Source of the DNA: Pseudomonas sp. RC10
GTDB lineage: Bacteria > Pseudomonadota > Gammaproteobacteria > Pseudomonadales > Pseudomonadaceae
Assembly: GCF_038397775.1 (NCBI RefSeq)
Contig: NZ_CP151650.1
Location: forward strand, 2,356,001-2,420,000
DNA length: 64,000 nt
Direction of reading: 5' to 3'
Shown: piece after piece, positions 8,827 through 17,626 of the stretch
How positions within the stretch are numbered: the stretch's first letter is position 1
Layout of the letters: every line of letters starts with the position of its first letter
Position numbers and translations under genes: made by a program
The notes under the pieces: generated by a model
Told to the model about the DNA's origin: nothing
The model's input: only the letters and a program-made list of their open reading frames with translations
The model's database searches: none

Positions 8827-9774
8827 ATGTCCGTTCGCACACTTTTCGTTGCCGCCGCTTTGCTGCTGGCGACTGTCACAGCCCATGCCGATCAAGTCAT
8901 CAGCATCGGCTACCAGCGTTCCTCGACACTCTGGCTGTTACTGAAGAACGACGGCCAGCTCGAACAGCGTCTCAAGCCGCTGGGTTTTACCGTCGACTGG
9001 CATGAGTTCAGCAGCGGGTTGTTGAGCGCGATGAACGCGGGGAGTGTCGATCTGCACGCCGACGTCGCCGATGCCTTCGCCTTGTTCACGCAAGCGGCGA
9101 ACACGCCGTTGACCTATTACGCGCGTGAGAATCCTTCGCCGACTGCGCAGGCAATCATCGTTCAGGACAGTTCGCCGATTCATAGCGTCGCTGACCTGAA
9201 GGGCAAAAGCGTGGCGGTTTCGAAAGGGTCGGGCAGTAATTTTCTGCTGATCTCGGCGTTGAAGAAAGCCGGTTTGACCCTGGCGGATATCAAGCCGGTC
9301 TACCTGGAAGCGCCGGATGGCGTGGCGGCATTCTCCAGCGGCAACGTCGATGCGTGGGCCATCTGGGACCCGTTCCTGGCGACGCAACAACGTGAACACC
9401 ATGTTCGGGTGCTCGCCGACGGGACCCACGATGTCGCCAACTACAACCGTTTCTATGTCGCCAATACGAGTTTTGCCAAGGCTCATCCGGAGGTGTTGCA
9501 AGTGGTGTTCGACACGCTTCACGACGCCGGGCAGTGGGTCAAAGGCCATCCCCAGGAAGCCGCGAAAAACCTCGCGCCGCTGTGGGGCAACATCCCGACG
9601 GAAACCGTGGAACTGGCCAACAGCCGCCGCAGTTACGACATCGTGCCCGTCAAGATCGACCAGTTGGCCGAGCAGCAGCGCATCGCCGATTACTACTACG
9701 AAGCCAAGCTGATCCCGAAACCGCTGAAGATTTCCGACATCGCGGTGTGGGTTCCGAAAGCCAAATCCGAATAA
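8827..9774 (+). CDS. SsuA-like periplasmic binding protein for aliphatic sulfonates or similar
   Basis: A 315-residue precursor with a Sec signal peptide (VRTLFVAAALLLATVTAHA). The mature part is a type II periplasmic binding protein of the NMT1/SsuA group: SIGYQRSSTLWLLLKN at the start, LKGKSVAVSKGSGSNFLL in the hinge region and GNVDAWAIWDPFLA later. I chose the ATG directly before the signal peptide; a start 16 codons upstream would add a charged leader. Only 15 bp separate it from the flavin monooxygenase gene, so the two form an operon. No permease or ATPase gene is adjacent, so it must work with a transporter encoded elsewhere. Confidence 0.87.
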   Translation: MSVRTLFVAAALLLATVTAHADQVISIGYQRSSTLWLLLKNDGQLEQRLKPLGFTVDWHEFSSGLLSAMNAGSVDLHADVADAFALFTQAANTPLTYYARENPSPTAQAIIVQDSSPIHSVADLKGKSVAVSKGSGSNFLLISALKKAGLTLADIKPVYLEAPDGVAAFSSGNVDAWAIWDPFLATQQREHHVRVLADGTHDVANYNRFYVANTSFAKAHPEVLQVVFDTLHDAGQWVKGHPQEAAKNLAPLWGNIPTETVELANSRRSYDIVPVKIDQLAEQQRIADYYYEAKLIPKPLKISDIAVWVPKAKSE

Positions 9775-9789
9775 GACAGGAGCGCGTTC

Positions 9790-11115
9790 ATGAGTCGCCA
9801 CATTCACCTCTCTGCGTTCCTGCTGACCGGGCCGGTCATTCACAGCCACGCGGCCTGGCGTCATCCGGAAACCCTTGGCAATTACCTCGACCCTGAGTAC
9901 TACGCACGCACCGCTCGCGTCGTAGAGGAAGGCCTGTTCGACTTCCTGTTCTTCGCCGACCGGCTGGCAGTGGGCGATCAAATGGGCGGGTCGCGCGACT
10001 TGGCGCTGCGTTACGGCGCACAGGACGCCACGCGCCTCGATCCGTTGCCGATCCTGTCTTATCTGGTCGGGCAGACGAGCAAGCTGGGCTTGGGCGCCAC
10101 GCGTTCGACCACTTACTTCGAACCCGCGCACATCGCCCGAGAGTTCGCGACCCTTGATCACCTGTCCAAAGGCCGGGCGGCGTGGAACATTGTGACCTCG
10201 ATGAACGACAGCGAAGGGCGCCTGTTCGGCAAGGACAAGCACCTGGAACACGACCTGCGCTACGACCGTGCCGACGAGTTCGTGGAGGTCGCGCTGAAGC
10301 TCTGGCGCAGCTGGGCGCCGGGTGCATTGAAGCTGGACCGGGAAAACGGCGTGTTGGCCGATCCGGACAAAATCACGTCAGTGCAGCATCACGGCGAGTG
10401 GTTCAAGGTCGAAGGTCCGCTCAATATTCCGCGCACGCCTCAAGGTCGGCCGGTGCTGATTCAGGCGGGGTCGTCGGGGCGAGGACGTCGTTTCGGTGCC
10501 CGTTGGGCCGAGGCGATTTTTACTATCCATCCGCACCTCAAGGCCATGCAGGCGTTCCGCGAAGACGTGCGCGGGCAAGTCGTGCAGCAGGGGCGCAGCG
10601 CCGACAGCTGCAAGGTGCTGACGGCGGTGATGCCGTTCATTGGCGGCACCGAGGCCGAAGCGCGGGCCAAACGCGACAAACACAATGCGTTGGCGCGGCC
10701 GGAACTGGGGCTGGTGACCCTCGCGTCGCAGTTGAACGTTGATCTGTCGCCGTTTCCACTGTCGGCCACCCTGGCGGAAATCGCCAAAGCGCCGTCGATT
10801 CACCCGGCAGCGGCGGAAAAACTGCTGATGCAGGGCGCCGACACCACGCTCGAAGAACTGGGCCGAATTTTTGCCAGCAGCGTGCGGGTACCGCAACTGG
10901 TAGGCACGGGGGCGCAGATTGCCGATCAACTGGCCGAGATGTTCACCCAAGGCGGTTGCGACGGCTTCGTGATTTCCCCGGCCTACCTGCCGGGGTCATT
11001 CAGCGAATTCGTCGAAAGCGTGATCCCGCATTTGCAGCGCAAAGGGTTGTTCCGCACCGCGTACGAAGGTTCGACGTTGCGTGAGCATCTGGGGCTCTCC
11101 GCGCTGGAGGATTGA
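9790..11115 (+). CDS. NtaA/SnaA/DszA-family FMNH2-dependent monooxygenase
   Basis: A 441-residue bacterial luciferase-like monooxygenase of the NtaA/SnaA/SoxA (DszA) subfamily. Diagnostic stretches are AWRHPETLGNYLDPEYYARTAR near the start, FFADRLAVGDQ, GLGATRSTTYFEPAHIARE and WNIVTSMNDSEGRLFG. Enzymes of this kind use reduced FMN and O2 to cleave C-N or C-S bonds in chelators, sulfones or sulfonates. Length is usual for the subfamily. Pairing with an SsuA-like binding protein favours an organosulfur substrate (inference). A flavin reductase is not in this operon. Confidence 0.88.
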   Translation: MSRHIHLSAFLLTGPVIHSHAAWRHPETLGNYLDPEYYARTARVVEEGLFDFLFFADRLAVGDQMGGSRDLALRYGAQDATRLDPLPILSYLVGQTSKLGLGATRSTTYFEPAHIAREFATLDHLSKGRAAWNIVTSMNDSEGRLFGKDKHLEHDLRYDRADEFVEVALKLWRSWAPGALKLDRENGVLADPDKITSVQHHGEWFKVEGPLNIPRTPQGRPVLIQAGSSGRGRRFGARWAEAIFTIHPHLKAMQAFREDVRGQVVQQGRSADSCKVLTAVMPFIGGTEAEARAKRDKHNALARPELGLVTLASQLNVDLSPFPLSATLAEIAKAPSIHPAAAEKLLMQGADTTLEELGRIFASSVRVPQLVGTGAQIADQLAEMFTQGGCDGFVISPAYLPGSFSEFVESVIPHLQRKGLFRTAYEGSTLREHLGLSALED

Positions 11116-11150
11116 CGTCTGGAGTCTCCCTGGTGATGCAACCCTCGACT

Positions 11151-11180
11151 CTAGGAGCGAATTCATTCGCGAAAGGTGGG
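11151..11180. repeat. Half-copy of the gagcgaattcattcgcgaa repeat
   Basis: The sequence taggagcgaattcattcgcgaa matches one arm of the paired element at 28278-28365. The second arm is missing here, so this is a solitary or decayed copy between convergent genes. Confidence 0.6.
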
Positions 11181-11264
11181 TCAGGCGACAGAGATGTATC
11201 GGCTGACCCACCAATTCGCCGACTGGCGACTTGACACAAAAAGGTCACTCGAAGCGAAGCCGGA

Positions 11265-11858
11265 TCACTGCACGACAGGCTGATCCGGCCAGCCCATCAT
11301 CGCGCGTCGGGCGTCGGCTTCCAGTTCTTCCCGAGAACTGCCGGCAGCGGCCTGCACGCATAGCCCGTTGAAGATCATCAACATGTAACGCGCCAGCGCC
11401 TGTACATCCGCCTCTTTCGACAGGTTGCCCTTGAGCTGGCCCTGCTCGAAGCGCTCACTCATGAACGCCACGATGCGACCCCGGCGACAGGCCAGCGTGG
11501 CCGGAATGTCGCTGGCCGCGCTGGTGGCCAGTCCTGCCTGTACCAGCAAACACCCCGGCGGCTCGTCGCTGGCGGTCAGCCACTCGATCCCACCGAACAG
11601 AAACCGTTCAGCCGCTTCCCGCGCCGTCGCTGCGTCGAGGATACTGTCCCGGTAATGCTCGCGATGCAGGTCGTAGTGTTCGAGCACCGCATCGAACAAC
11701 CCGCGTTTGCTGCCGAACGCAAAATAAATACTGGGTGCGTTCAGGTTCATCGCCTTGGTCAACTCGGCCATCGAGGCGCCGTCGTAGCCCAGTTGCCAGA
11801 ACACCTCCATGGCCCGATCCAGCACCTCGTGTTCGTCGAATTTTCGCGGTCTGGCCAT
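11265..11858 (-). CDS. TetR/AcrR-family transcriptional repressor
   Basis: A 197-residue TetR-type regulator. The N-terminal helix-turn-helix spans roughly residues 10-55 (EVLDRAMEVFWQLGYDGASMAELTKAMNLNAPSIYFAFGSK split over two helices). The C-terminal half (PPGCLLVQAGLATS) fits the group that senses small electrophiles or quinones. It is divergent from an SDR/quinone-oxidoreductase pair, and two near-identical operator-like repeats lie in the shared promoter region. Local control of the reductases is therefore likely. Confidence 0.9.
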   Translation of the reverse strand: MARPRKFDEHEVLDRAMEVFWQLGYDGASMAELTKAMNLNAPSIYFAFGSKRGLFDAVLEHYDLHREHYRDSILDAATAREAAERFLFGGIEWLTASDEPPGCLLVQAGLATSAASDIPATLACRRGRIVAFMSERFEQGQLKGNLSKEADVQALARYMLMIFNGLCVQAAAGSSREELEADARRAMMGWPDQPVVQ

Positions 11859-11870
11859 TAGAGGGCCTCC

Positions 11871-11940
11871 TGTAATTTAGCGATCATTCTATTTAAAGCT
11901 TGACCCTGAATGCAAAGCCCTCGTAATTTATCGATCACTA
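11871..11940. promoter_or_regulatory. Two operator-like repeats in the TetR/SDR divergent promoter
   Basis: Two direct copies occur about 50 bp apart: tgtaatttagcgatcattc (11871-11889) and cgtaatttatcgatcacta (11922-11940). They share the core GTAATTTAnCGATCA, and one lies near each start codon. This spacing is what a TetR dimer controlling both divergent promoters would need. The ligand is unknown. Confidence 0.6.
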
Positions 11941-11962
11941 CATTACGACGACGAGGTGCAGC

Positions 11963-12715
11963 ATGGGTCAATCAATGGCAGGCAAGGTGGCGATCATTAC
12001 TGGCGGCAGTTCCGGTCTGGGGCTGGCGACTGCCAAGCGTTTCGCGGGGGAGGGCGCCAGCGTGTTCATTACCGGACGGCGTCAGGAAGAACTGGACAAG
12101 GCAGTGGCCGAAATCGGCGGCGACGTGGTGGCCGTGCAGGCCGACTCTTCGAAGCTCGGCGATCTGGATCGCGTGTTTGCCGAGATCAAATCGCGCAAGG
12201 GCAAGCTCGACGTGGTGTTCGCCAACGCGGGGATTCTCGAACGCGGCGCATTGGGCGAAATCACCGAAGGTTCGGCAGACCGACTGTTCGACATCAATGT
12301 CAAAGGCCTGGTCTTCACCGTGCAAAAAGCCTTGCCGCTGTTGGTCGATGGCGGCGTGATCCTGCTGACCTCCTCGGTCGTGGCGAGCAAAGGCATGGCC
12401 GGTAACAGCCTGTACGCGGCGACCAAGGCCGCCATTCGCAACCTGGCGCGTAGCTGGATGATGGACCTCAAGGATCGTCATATTCGCGTTAACGCCATCA
12501 GCCCCGGCGCTATTGAAACCCCGGGCCTTGCCGGTGCGGCGCCAGATGCTGCCGGAGCGAAGGCGATGTTCGAACACTTCGGCTCGCTGATTCCTGCCGG
12601 TCGCGTCGGGCAGCCGGACGAAATCGCCAAGGTCGCGCTGTTCCTGGCCTCGGACGGTGCCAGCTACATCAACGGTGCGGACATCCCGGTCGACGGTGGT
12701 TGGGGCCAGATATGA
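11963..12715 (+). CDS. SDR-family NAD(P)-dependent oxidoreductase
   Basis: A 250-residue classical short-chain dehydrogenase. The cofactor motif TGGSSGLG is at residues 14-21, NAG is in VVFANAGI, and the catalytic serine and YAATK (Tyr/Lys) follow in VILLTSSVVASKG and SLYAATKAA. The substrate is unknown; close relatives are listed as 3-oxoacyl-ACP-reductase-like. It is the first gene of an operon with the quinone oxidoreductase gene 34 bp downstream, under the divergent TetR gene. The second ATG (MAGKVAII), four codons in, is an alternative start. Confidence 0.88.
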   Translation: MGQSMAGKVAIITGGSSGLGLATAKRFAGEGASVFITGRRQEELDKAVAEIGGDVVAVQADSSKLGDLDRVFAEIKSRKGKLDVVFANAGILERGALGEITEGSADRLFDINVKGLVFTVQKALPLLVDGGVILLTSSVVASKGMAGNSLYAATKAAIRNLARSWMMDLKDRHIRVNAISPGAIETPGLAGAAPDAAGAKAMFEHFGSLIPAGRVGQPDEIAKVALFLASDGASYINGADIPVDGGWGQI

Positions 12716-12749
12716 CGTCATTCCTTCGTTCACTCACAGGCGTTCACTC

Positions 12750-13622
12750 ATGAGCAAGATATTGGTCACCGGCGCTACCGGTGCTTTGGGCGGTTTGACA
12801 GTGCAGGCCTTGTTGCACAGGGTCAGCGCTGACCGGGTGGTTGCGCTGGTGCGGGACGGGTCCAGGGTGGCCCATCTGCGGGATCAGGGCGTCGAAGTGC
12901 GCCAGGGCGATTATCAGGACCGCGCCTCGCTGCTGTCGGCATTCCAGGGCATCGATGCGCTGCTGTTGGTCTCTGCGGTGGCGTTCACCGACCGCCTTGC
13001 CCAGCATGTGAATGTGATCGAGGCCGCGAAAGCAGCGGGCGTCAGGCACGTGGTCTACACCTCCATCCAGCGCAAGCCCGGATCGTCGTTCAACATCGAC
13101 GGCGTCACCGAATCTGACATCGCGACGGAGCAAGCGTTGAAGGACAGCGGTCTGAACTACACGATCTTGCGTAACGGGCTGTACTTTGAAGCGCTGGGCT
13201 TTTTGTTGGGTGAAGACGTGCTGAGCAAGGGCGTGCACGTTGTCGAAGGCGAAGGCAAAGGCGCACTGGTGACTCGTGGGGACTTGGCCGAGGCCAACGC
13301 GGTTGTGCTGACTCAGGCGGGACATGAGAACGCGATCTACACCCTCGGCGCCTCCGAAGCCGTGTCTTTTCGTGAGATAGCCACGGAGTTGTCGGCGCTT
13401 CACGATGAGCCGGTGGTTTATTCGCCGGTGTCAGCCGATCAGTTCGTGGCCGATCTGATCGACGCGGGTCTTCCGCCTGCGGTCGCCGAGTTTCAGGCGC
13501 AGTGGGAAATGGCCGTGGCTCACGGTGAGTTCGCGGAGGTGAGCGGCGATCTGGAGCGTCTGATCGGGCGCAAGCCTGTGGGCTACCGGGAATACCTGCG
13601 CGCCGCGTATGGCGTGAACTGA
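12750..13622 (+). CDS. NmrA-like / QOR2-type NAD(P)H:quinone oxidoreductase
   Basis: A 290-residue atypical SDR resembling E. coli QorB (YtfG). The N-terminal Rossmann motif TGATGALG is at residues 7-14, LVRDGSRVAHLRDQGVEVR follows, and HVVYTSIQRK replaces the classical catalytic YxxxK. Members reduce quinones with NADPH or act as redox sensors. The start at MSKILVTGA fits the family; upstream in-frame codons belong to the previous gene's 3' end. Together with the preceding SDR and the divergent TetR it looks like a quinone or electrophile defence unit. Confidence 0.87.
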   Translation: MSKILVTGATGALGGLTVQALLHRVSADRVVALVRDGSRVAHLRDQGVEVRQGDYQDRASLLSAFQGIDALLLVSAVAFTDRLAQHVNVIEAAKAAGVRHVVYTSIQRKPGSSFNIDGVTESDIATEQALKDSGLNYTILRNGLYFEALGFLLGEDVLSKGVHVVEGEGKGALVTRGDLAEANAVVLTQAGHENAIYTLGASEAVSFREIATELSALHDEPVVYSPVSADQFVADLIDAGLPPAVAEFQAQWEMAVAHGEFAEVSGDLERLIGRKPVGYREYLRAAYGVN

Positions 13623-13764
13623 CGCCCTGTTTGTCAGCCCGAATTCCACAGGGATTTGCCGTTCAGACAGCAACCCGACAGCTTCTCCCCGTCGATGACG
13701 GGCTGACATCTCGATCATGCTGCGTATGATGGGCCCGACGTTTTTCTGAAAGGGCCCGTTTTCA

Positions 13765-14490
13765 ATGATGAAGTTTTTCGCCGCGTTGCTCTGTGTGTTC
13801 ACAGGCTTCGCCCATGCCGAACCCGCGTTGCTCACCGACCTGGCCCTGCCGTACCTCGCAGCGGCCCCCGCCGATTCCAAAGACAAACCCCTGATCATCT
13901 TCCTGCACGGCTACGGTAGCGACGAACGCGACCTGTTCGGGATCAAGGACGACCTGTCGGCGGACTGCACCTACCTGTCAGTGCGTGCGCCGGGGGAGGT
14001 TGATGGCGGTGGCTACAAGTGGTTCACCCAGGACACCGATCAGGCCGAGTACGAAGGCGTGACCAGCGACGTGGACAAGAGCACTGACTCGCTCCGGACG
14101 TTCATCGAGCAGGCGACCAAAAAATACGGTACGCAGCCGAACAAAGTGATTCTGGTGGGCTTCAGCCAGGGCGCGATGATGAGTTATCAAATCGGCTTGC
14201 AACACCCTGAACTGGTGCGGGGCATCGCGCCGTTGAGCGGCAAGATACTTTCCGCACTCAATGCACGGCTCAAACCCGACGACCGCCTCAAGCCGCTGAA
14301 AGTGTTCATCGGCCACGGCGCTGCCGACACCCGCGTGCCGTACTCGGGCGCCACTGAAGCGCAGACGGTGCTGGAGAATCTGCTGATCAATCCGGAGTTT
14401 CATGCCTACGCCGGGGCAGGGCACACCATCACCTCGGCTGAGGTGGCGGATTTGAAACGGTGGATTGAGGGGGTGTTGACCGCCCATTGA
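13765..14490 (+). CDS. Exported alpha/beta-hydrolase (carboxylesterase/phospholipase family)
   Basis: A 241-residue hydrolase with a short Sec signal peptide (MMKFFAALLCVFTGFAHA). The fold is that of the YpfH/carboxylesterase group: LIIFLHGYGSDERDLFG supplies the oxyanion segment, GFSQGAMMSY holds the nucleophilic Ser, GHGAADTRVPY the Asp and AGAGHTI the His, so the catalytic triad is complete. It should hydrolyse short esters in the periplasm. A monocistronic gene; the ATG follows a gaaagggccc stretch that may serve as ribosome binding site. Confidence 0.85.
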   Translation: MMKFFAALLCVFTGFAHAEPALLTDLALPYLAAAPADSKDKPLIIFLHGYGSDERDLFGIKDDLSADCTYLSVRAPGEVDGGGYKWFTQDTDQAEYEGVTSDVDKSTDSLRTFIEQATKKYGTQPNKVILVGFSQGAMMSYQIGLQHPELVRGIAPLSGKILSALNARLKPDDRLKPLKVFIGHGAADTRVPYSGATEAQTVLENLLINPEFHAYAGAGHTITSAEVADLKRWIEGVLTAH

Positions 14491-14497
14491 TGACATC

Positions 14498-14641
14498 TGT
14501 AGCAGCACGGCTTGCCGGCGGTGGCGATCTTGAATTGCATGCTACCTGTAGGAGTGAGGTGAGCTTGCTCGCGATGGCGTACAGTCAGTCACAGTTGATG
14601 TGTCAGACACTCAGCCATCGCGAGCAGGCTCACTCCCACAG
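14498..14641. repeat. Intergenic repeats: tgtagcagcacgg half-copy and paired ggagtgagcttgctcgcgat element
   Basis: Positions 14498-14545 hold a tgtagcagcacggcttgccggcg unit ending in gctac. Positions 14546-14641 hold a long inverted pair: ctgtaggagtgaggtgagcttgctcgcgatggc facing gccatcgcgagcaggctcactcccacagg. The same paired element recurs at 22651, 45393 and 53879. These are REP-like sequences typical of Pseudomonas, here between convergent genes. Confidence 0.8.
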
Positions 14642-14661
14642 GCACGCTGTGGATAATTTGG

Positions 14662-15516
14662 CTACAACCCCTGACTCCCCCGAATCAACTCATAGGCCCG
14701 CCGCGCCAGCGGGTTCACGGTGTTGGGCCGAATCCACAGGTGATACGTCACGTCGGGCATTCTCGGCAGCCCGTCGGCTTCCCCCAGCACACGCATGTCC
14801 GGGCCGAGCATTTCCATGCTGCGCGCCGTCACCCCCAGCCCTGCGCGGGTTGCGGCCTTGATGCCGATCAGATTCGACGCCAGGTACGCCTGTCGCCACG
14901 CGATGTTTGCGCGCTCCAGTGCTTCAATGGCGTAGCGCCTATAGATGCTCGGCTCATCCACCAGAATCAGCGGAATCGGCTCGCTCGGCACATGCTGGTA
15001 CTGCGCCGAACAGATCCACCACACCGGCGAAGTCCTGAGCGCAAAGCCTTCCAGGGCGGGGTCTTCGCGGGTCGAGATCACCATGTCCACCTTGCCGCGA
15101 TGCAAGTCGTCCATCAGAAACGGACTGCGGCCCACGTCGATTTCCAGCCGCAGTTTCGGCGCGGAACGGGCGATGTGGCTGAGGATCGGCGGCAGAATGG
15201 TGTCGGCGATGTCGTGGGGCGAGCCGATGCGCAGCACGCCACTGAGGCTGCTTTCACGCAGTGAATTGAGGGCGTCGTCGTTGAGCGAGAGCATCTGCCG
15301 GGCATGACGAAGCAACTGGCGACCGGGTTCGGTCAGTTGCTTTTGCCGACCCTGCTTCTGAAACAGATTGACGCCGATCTGCTGCTCCAGCCGTTGCATG
15401 TGTTGGGTCACCGACGATTGCGTGCGCGACAACTGCGCACCGGCCCCGGCGAAGCTGTGGTGATCGACCACCGCGACGAAAGTGCGCAGCAGTTCGAGGT
15501 CGAGGGTGTCGGACAT
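14662..15516 (-). CDS. LysR-family transcriptional regulator
   Basis: A 284-residue LysR regulator. The N-terminal winged helix is clear: LDLELLRTFVAVVDHHSFAG, then AQLSRTQSSVTQHMQRLEQQIG and LFQKQGRQKQLTEPG. The C-terminal effector domain runs from about residue 90 (LRIGSPHDIADTILPP). The MSDTLD start is chosen over one two codons upstream. It is divergent from the ABC transporter/sulfur cluster starting at 15897 with a 380-bp gap, the usual layout for a LysR activator of that operon. Confidence 0.92.
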   Translation of the reverse strand: MSDTLDLELLRTFVAVVDHHSFAGAGAQLSRTQSSVTQHMQRLEQQIGVNLFQKQGRQKQLTEPGRQLLRHARQMLSLNDDALNSLRESSLSGVLRIGSPHDIADTILPPILSHIARSAPKLRLEIDVGRSPFLMDDLHRGKVDMVISTREDPALEGFALRTSPVWWICSAQYQHVPSEPIPLILVDEPSIYRRYAIEALERANIAWRQAYLASNLIGIKAATRAGLGVTARSMEMLGPDMRVLGEADGLPRMPDVTYHLWIRPNTVNPLARRAYELIRGSQGL

Positions 15517-15551
15517 GGGCATTCTCGGTAATCGGGTCGAAGTGCGATCCC

Positions 15552-15642
15552 TTGTGGGAGCCGGCTTGCTGGCGAAGGCGGTGTGTCATTCAACGGTGAT
15601 GAGATTGACATGACGTCTTCGCCAGCAAGCCGGCTCCCACAA
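15552..15642. repeat. Paired gtgggagccggcttgctggcgaa repeat
   Basis: Inverted arms ttgtgggagccggcttgctggcgaaggcg and gtcttcgccagcaagccggctcccacaa enclose a short spacer. It lies in the 380-bp gap between the LysR gene and the first binding-protein gene. The remainder of the gap (15643-15896) is A+T-rich and probably holds the operon promoter; I cannot fix promoter boxes. Confidence 0.8.
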
Positions 15643-15896
15643 CGGCCTGTGTTACATCAATCGGAATGCGTAATACATTACGTTCTTTTATGACTTTTGA
15701 AAGTCTTCATCGCGAAACACCTCGCTACGCTCAATGAATACGTGCTTATGCCGTTCCTGGTTAACAACCAAAACCAGAAAGTTATAACCATATTTGATAT
15801 TTGAATTTCCGTTGCGGCGTTCCCCTCCCTAGGATGCAGCCCATGACGAGGCGCTGACACAAGTGCCCAGCCGCTGACCATCTTGAGGGGACATCC

Positions 15897-16739
15897 ATGC
15901 CGTACACGCGCTCGCCCATTACCCGTTTGCTTCCCTTGTTCGTCGGTGCGGTCGCCGCCCTCGGCGCCAGTTTTGCCGTTCACGCCGACGCCACGCTGGA
16001 CAAGATCGAGCAGCGCCACCGGGTGGTGGTCGGGGTGTTGCTGTCGGGCGGCCCGTTCGGCTCCATTGACCCGAGTAACCAGAAACCCAAGGGCTTGAAC
16101 GTCGACATGGCCGAAGACATTGGGCGTCAACTGGGCGTTGAGGTCGAGCTGGTGCCGGTGCTGCCTGCCAACCGCGTGCAGTTTCTGCAGCAGGGCAAGG
16201 TCGATTTGCTGATCGCCAACATGGAATGGACCGCCGAGCGCGGCCAGCAACTGGGTTTCGTGCCAACGCCGTTCTACCGCGTTGGCGGCACGGCTGCGGT
16301 GCTCAAAGACAGCAAGATCACCCGCTGGGAAGACCTCAAGGGCCAGCCGGTCTGCACCTCTCAAGGCAGCAGCTACGTCAAGCCGCTGACCGAATACGGC
16401 GCTGAACTCAAAGCGTTCAAAAGCTCCTCCGAATCCCTGCTGGCCCTGCGCGGCAACAATTGCGTCGCCGCTGTGCACGACGCCACGCTGATCAATCCAC
16501 TGATCGCCGACAGCCCTGAATGGAAGGACTACCGCGCCATCGCCCCGGAGTTGAACCCGGCCCCGTCAGTGATCTGGACCCGCCCGGGCGAGACCGATAC
16601 CCAGGCCAAACTCGACACCTTCGTCAAAGGGTGGCACCGCACGGGCTGGCTGATCGAAGGCGAGAAGCGCCACCACATCACCCCGGCCTCGCCAGCACTG
16701 GTCGAGCTGCATGACAAGTTCCAGGCCACAGGCGCCTGA
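15897..16739 (+). CDS. Polar-amino-acid-type ABC transporter binding protein, copy 1
   Basis: A 280-residue precursor with a signal peptide ending near VHADATLD. The mature protein is a family 3 solute-binding protein (GlnH/HisJ type): HRVVVGVLLSGGPFG, LNVDMAEDIGRQLGVEVELVPV, ANRVQFLQQGKVDLLIANM and WEDLKGQPVCTSQGSS. A close paralogue follows 26 bp downstream, sharing most of these motifs. Cysteines in the hinge and late domain (QPVCTSQG, NNCVAAVH) occur at matching places in both copies and could form a disulfide. The ligand is probably an amino acid or thiol carboxylate (inference from the cluster). Confidence 0.88.
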   Translation: MPYTRSPITRLLPLFVGAVAALGASFAVHADATLDKIEQRHRVVVGVLLSGGPFGSIDPSNQKPKGLNVDMAEDIGRQLGVEVELVPVLPANRVQFLQQGKVDLLIANMEWTAERGQQLGFVPTPFYRVGGTAAVLKDSKITRWEDLKGQPVCTSQGSSYVKPLTEYGAELKAFKSSSESLLALRGNNCVAAVHDATLINPLIADSPEWKDYRAIAPELNPAPSVIWTRPGETDTQAKLDTFVKGWHRTGWLIEGEKRHHITPASPALVELHDKFQATGA

Positions 16740-16765
16740 GTCGTTTCCCTTTCAAGGCATTGGTT

Positions 16766-17614
16766 ATGAGCACGCGTACTTTCGGCAAGACCCTGACCGC
16801 CCTCGGCCTCTCGATCGGCATGGCGATGGCGGCCACCCTGGCCCACGCCGATGCGACGCTGGACAAGATCCAGCAGCGCCACAAAATCAGCATCGGCGTG
16901 ATCCTCAGCGGCCCGCCGTTCGGCACCATCGACCCGAAAACCGGCGAACACCTGGGCTATAACGTCGAGCTGGCCAAGGGCATCGCTCAGAAGCTGGGCG
17001 TGGACCTGGAAACCGTGTCCGTCCTGGCGCCCAACCGCGTGCAGTTCTTGCAACAGGGCAAGGTCGACATCCTGATCGCCAACATGCAGTACACCGACGA
17101 GCGCGCCGGGATTCTCGACTACGCCCCGACGCCGTACGAAGAAGTCGGCGGCGCCGCGCTGATCCGCAAAGGCGCGGGCATCGCCACGTGGGAAGACCTC
17201 AAGGGCAAGCCGGTCTGCGTGTCCCAAGGCAGCAACTTCATCAAGCCGTTGCAGGAGACCTACGGCGCCGAGATCAAGGCGTTCCGCAGCCAGTCCGAAT
17301 CGCTGCTGTCCCTGCGCGGCAACGGTTGCGTCGCTGCCGTTCACGTCAGCCCGACCATGCACGCGCTGCTGGATGACCCGGAATGGGCCGATTACAACAT
17401 CCCGCTCGCCAACGACCTGATCCCGTCGAAATCGGTGATCTGGGTGCGCAAGGGCGAGCACGACACCCAGGCGAAAATCGACGCGATCATCCGCGACTGG
17501 CACCGCAGCGGCTGGCTGATCGACGTCGGTCAACGCACCGGCATGGCCCCGTCCCAAGCCCTGCGCGACATGCATGAGCAATTCCGCAATGCCGCGCCAC
17601 TGGCTGCGCAATAA
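16766..17614 (+). CDS. Polar-amino-acid-type ABC transporter binding protein, copy 2
   Basis: A 282-residue paralogue of the preceding gene: AHADATLDKIQQRHKISIG, ANRVQFLQQGKVDILIANM and WEDLKGKPVCVSQGSN are nearly the same in both. The signal peptide is RTFGKTLTALGLSIGMAMAA. I chose the ATG at MSTRTF; a TTG two codons upstream is less likely. Two binding proteins for one permease pair suggest two related ligands or two affinities. The next gene begins 12 bp later, so the operon is tight. Confidence 0.88.
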   Translation: MSTRTFGKTLTALGLSIGMAMAATLAHADATLDKIQQRHKISIGVILSGPPFGTIDPKTGEHLGYNVELAKGIAQKLGVDLETVSVLAPNRVQFLQQGKVDILIANMQYTDERAGILDYAPTPYEEVGGAALIRKGAGIATWEDLKGKPVCVSQGSNFIKPLQETYGAEIKAFRSQSESLLSLRGNGCVAAVHVSPTMHALLDDPEWADYNIPLANDLIPSKSVIWVRKGEHDTQAKIDAIIRDWHRSGWLIDVGQRTGMAPSQALRDMHEQFRNAAPLAAQ

Positions 17615-17626
17615 CCGAGGCTTGCC

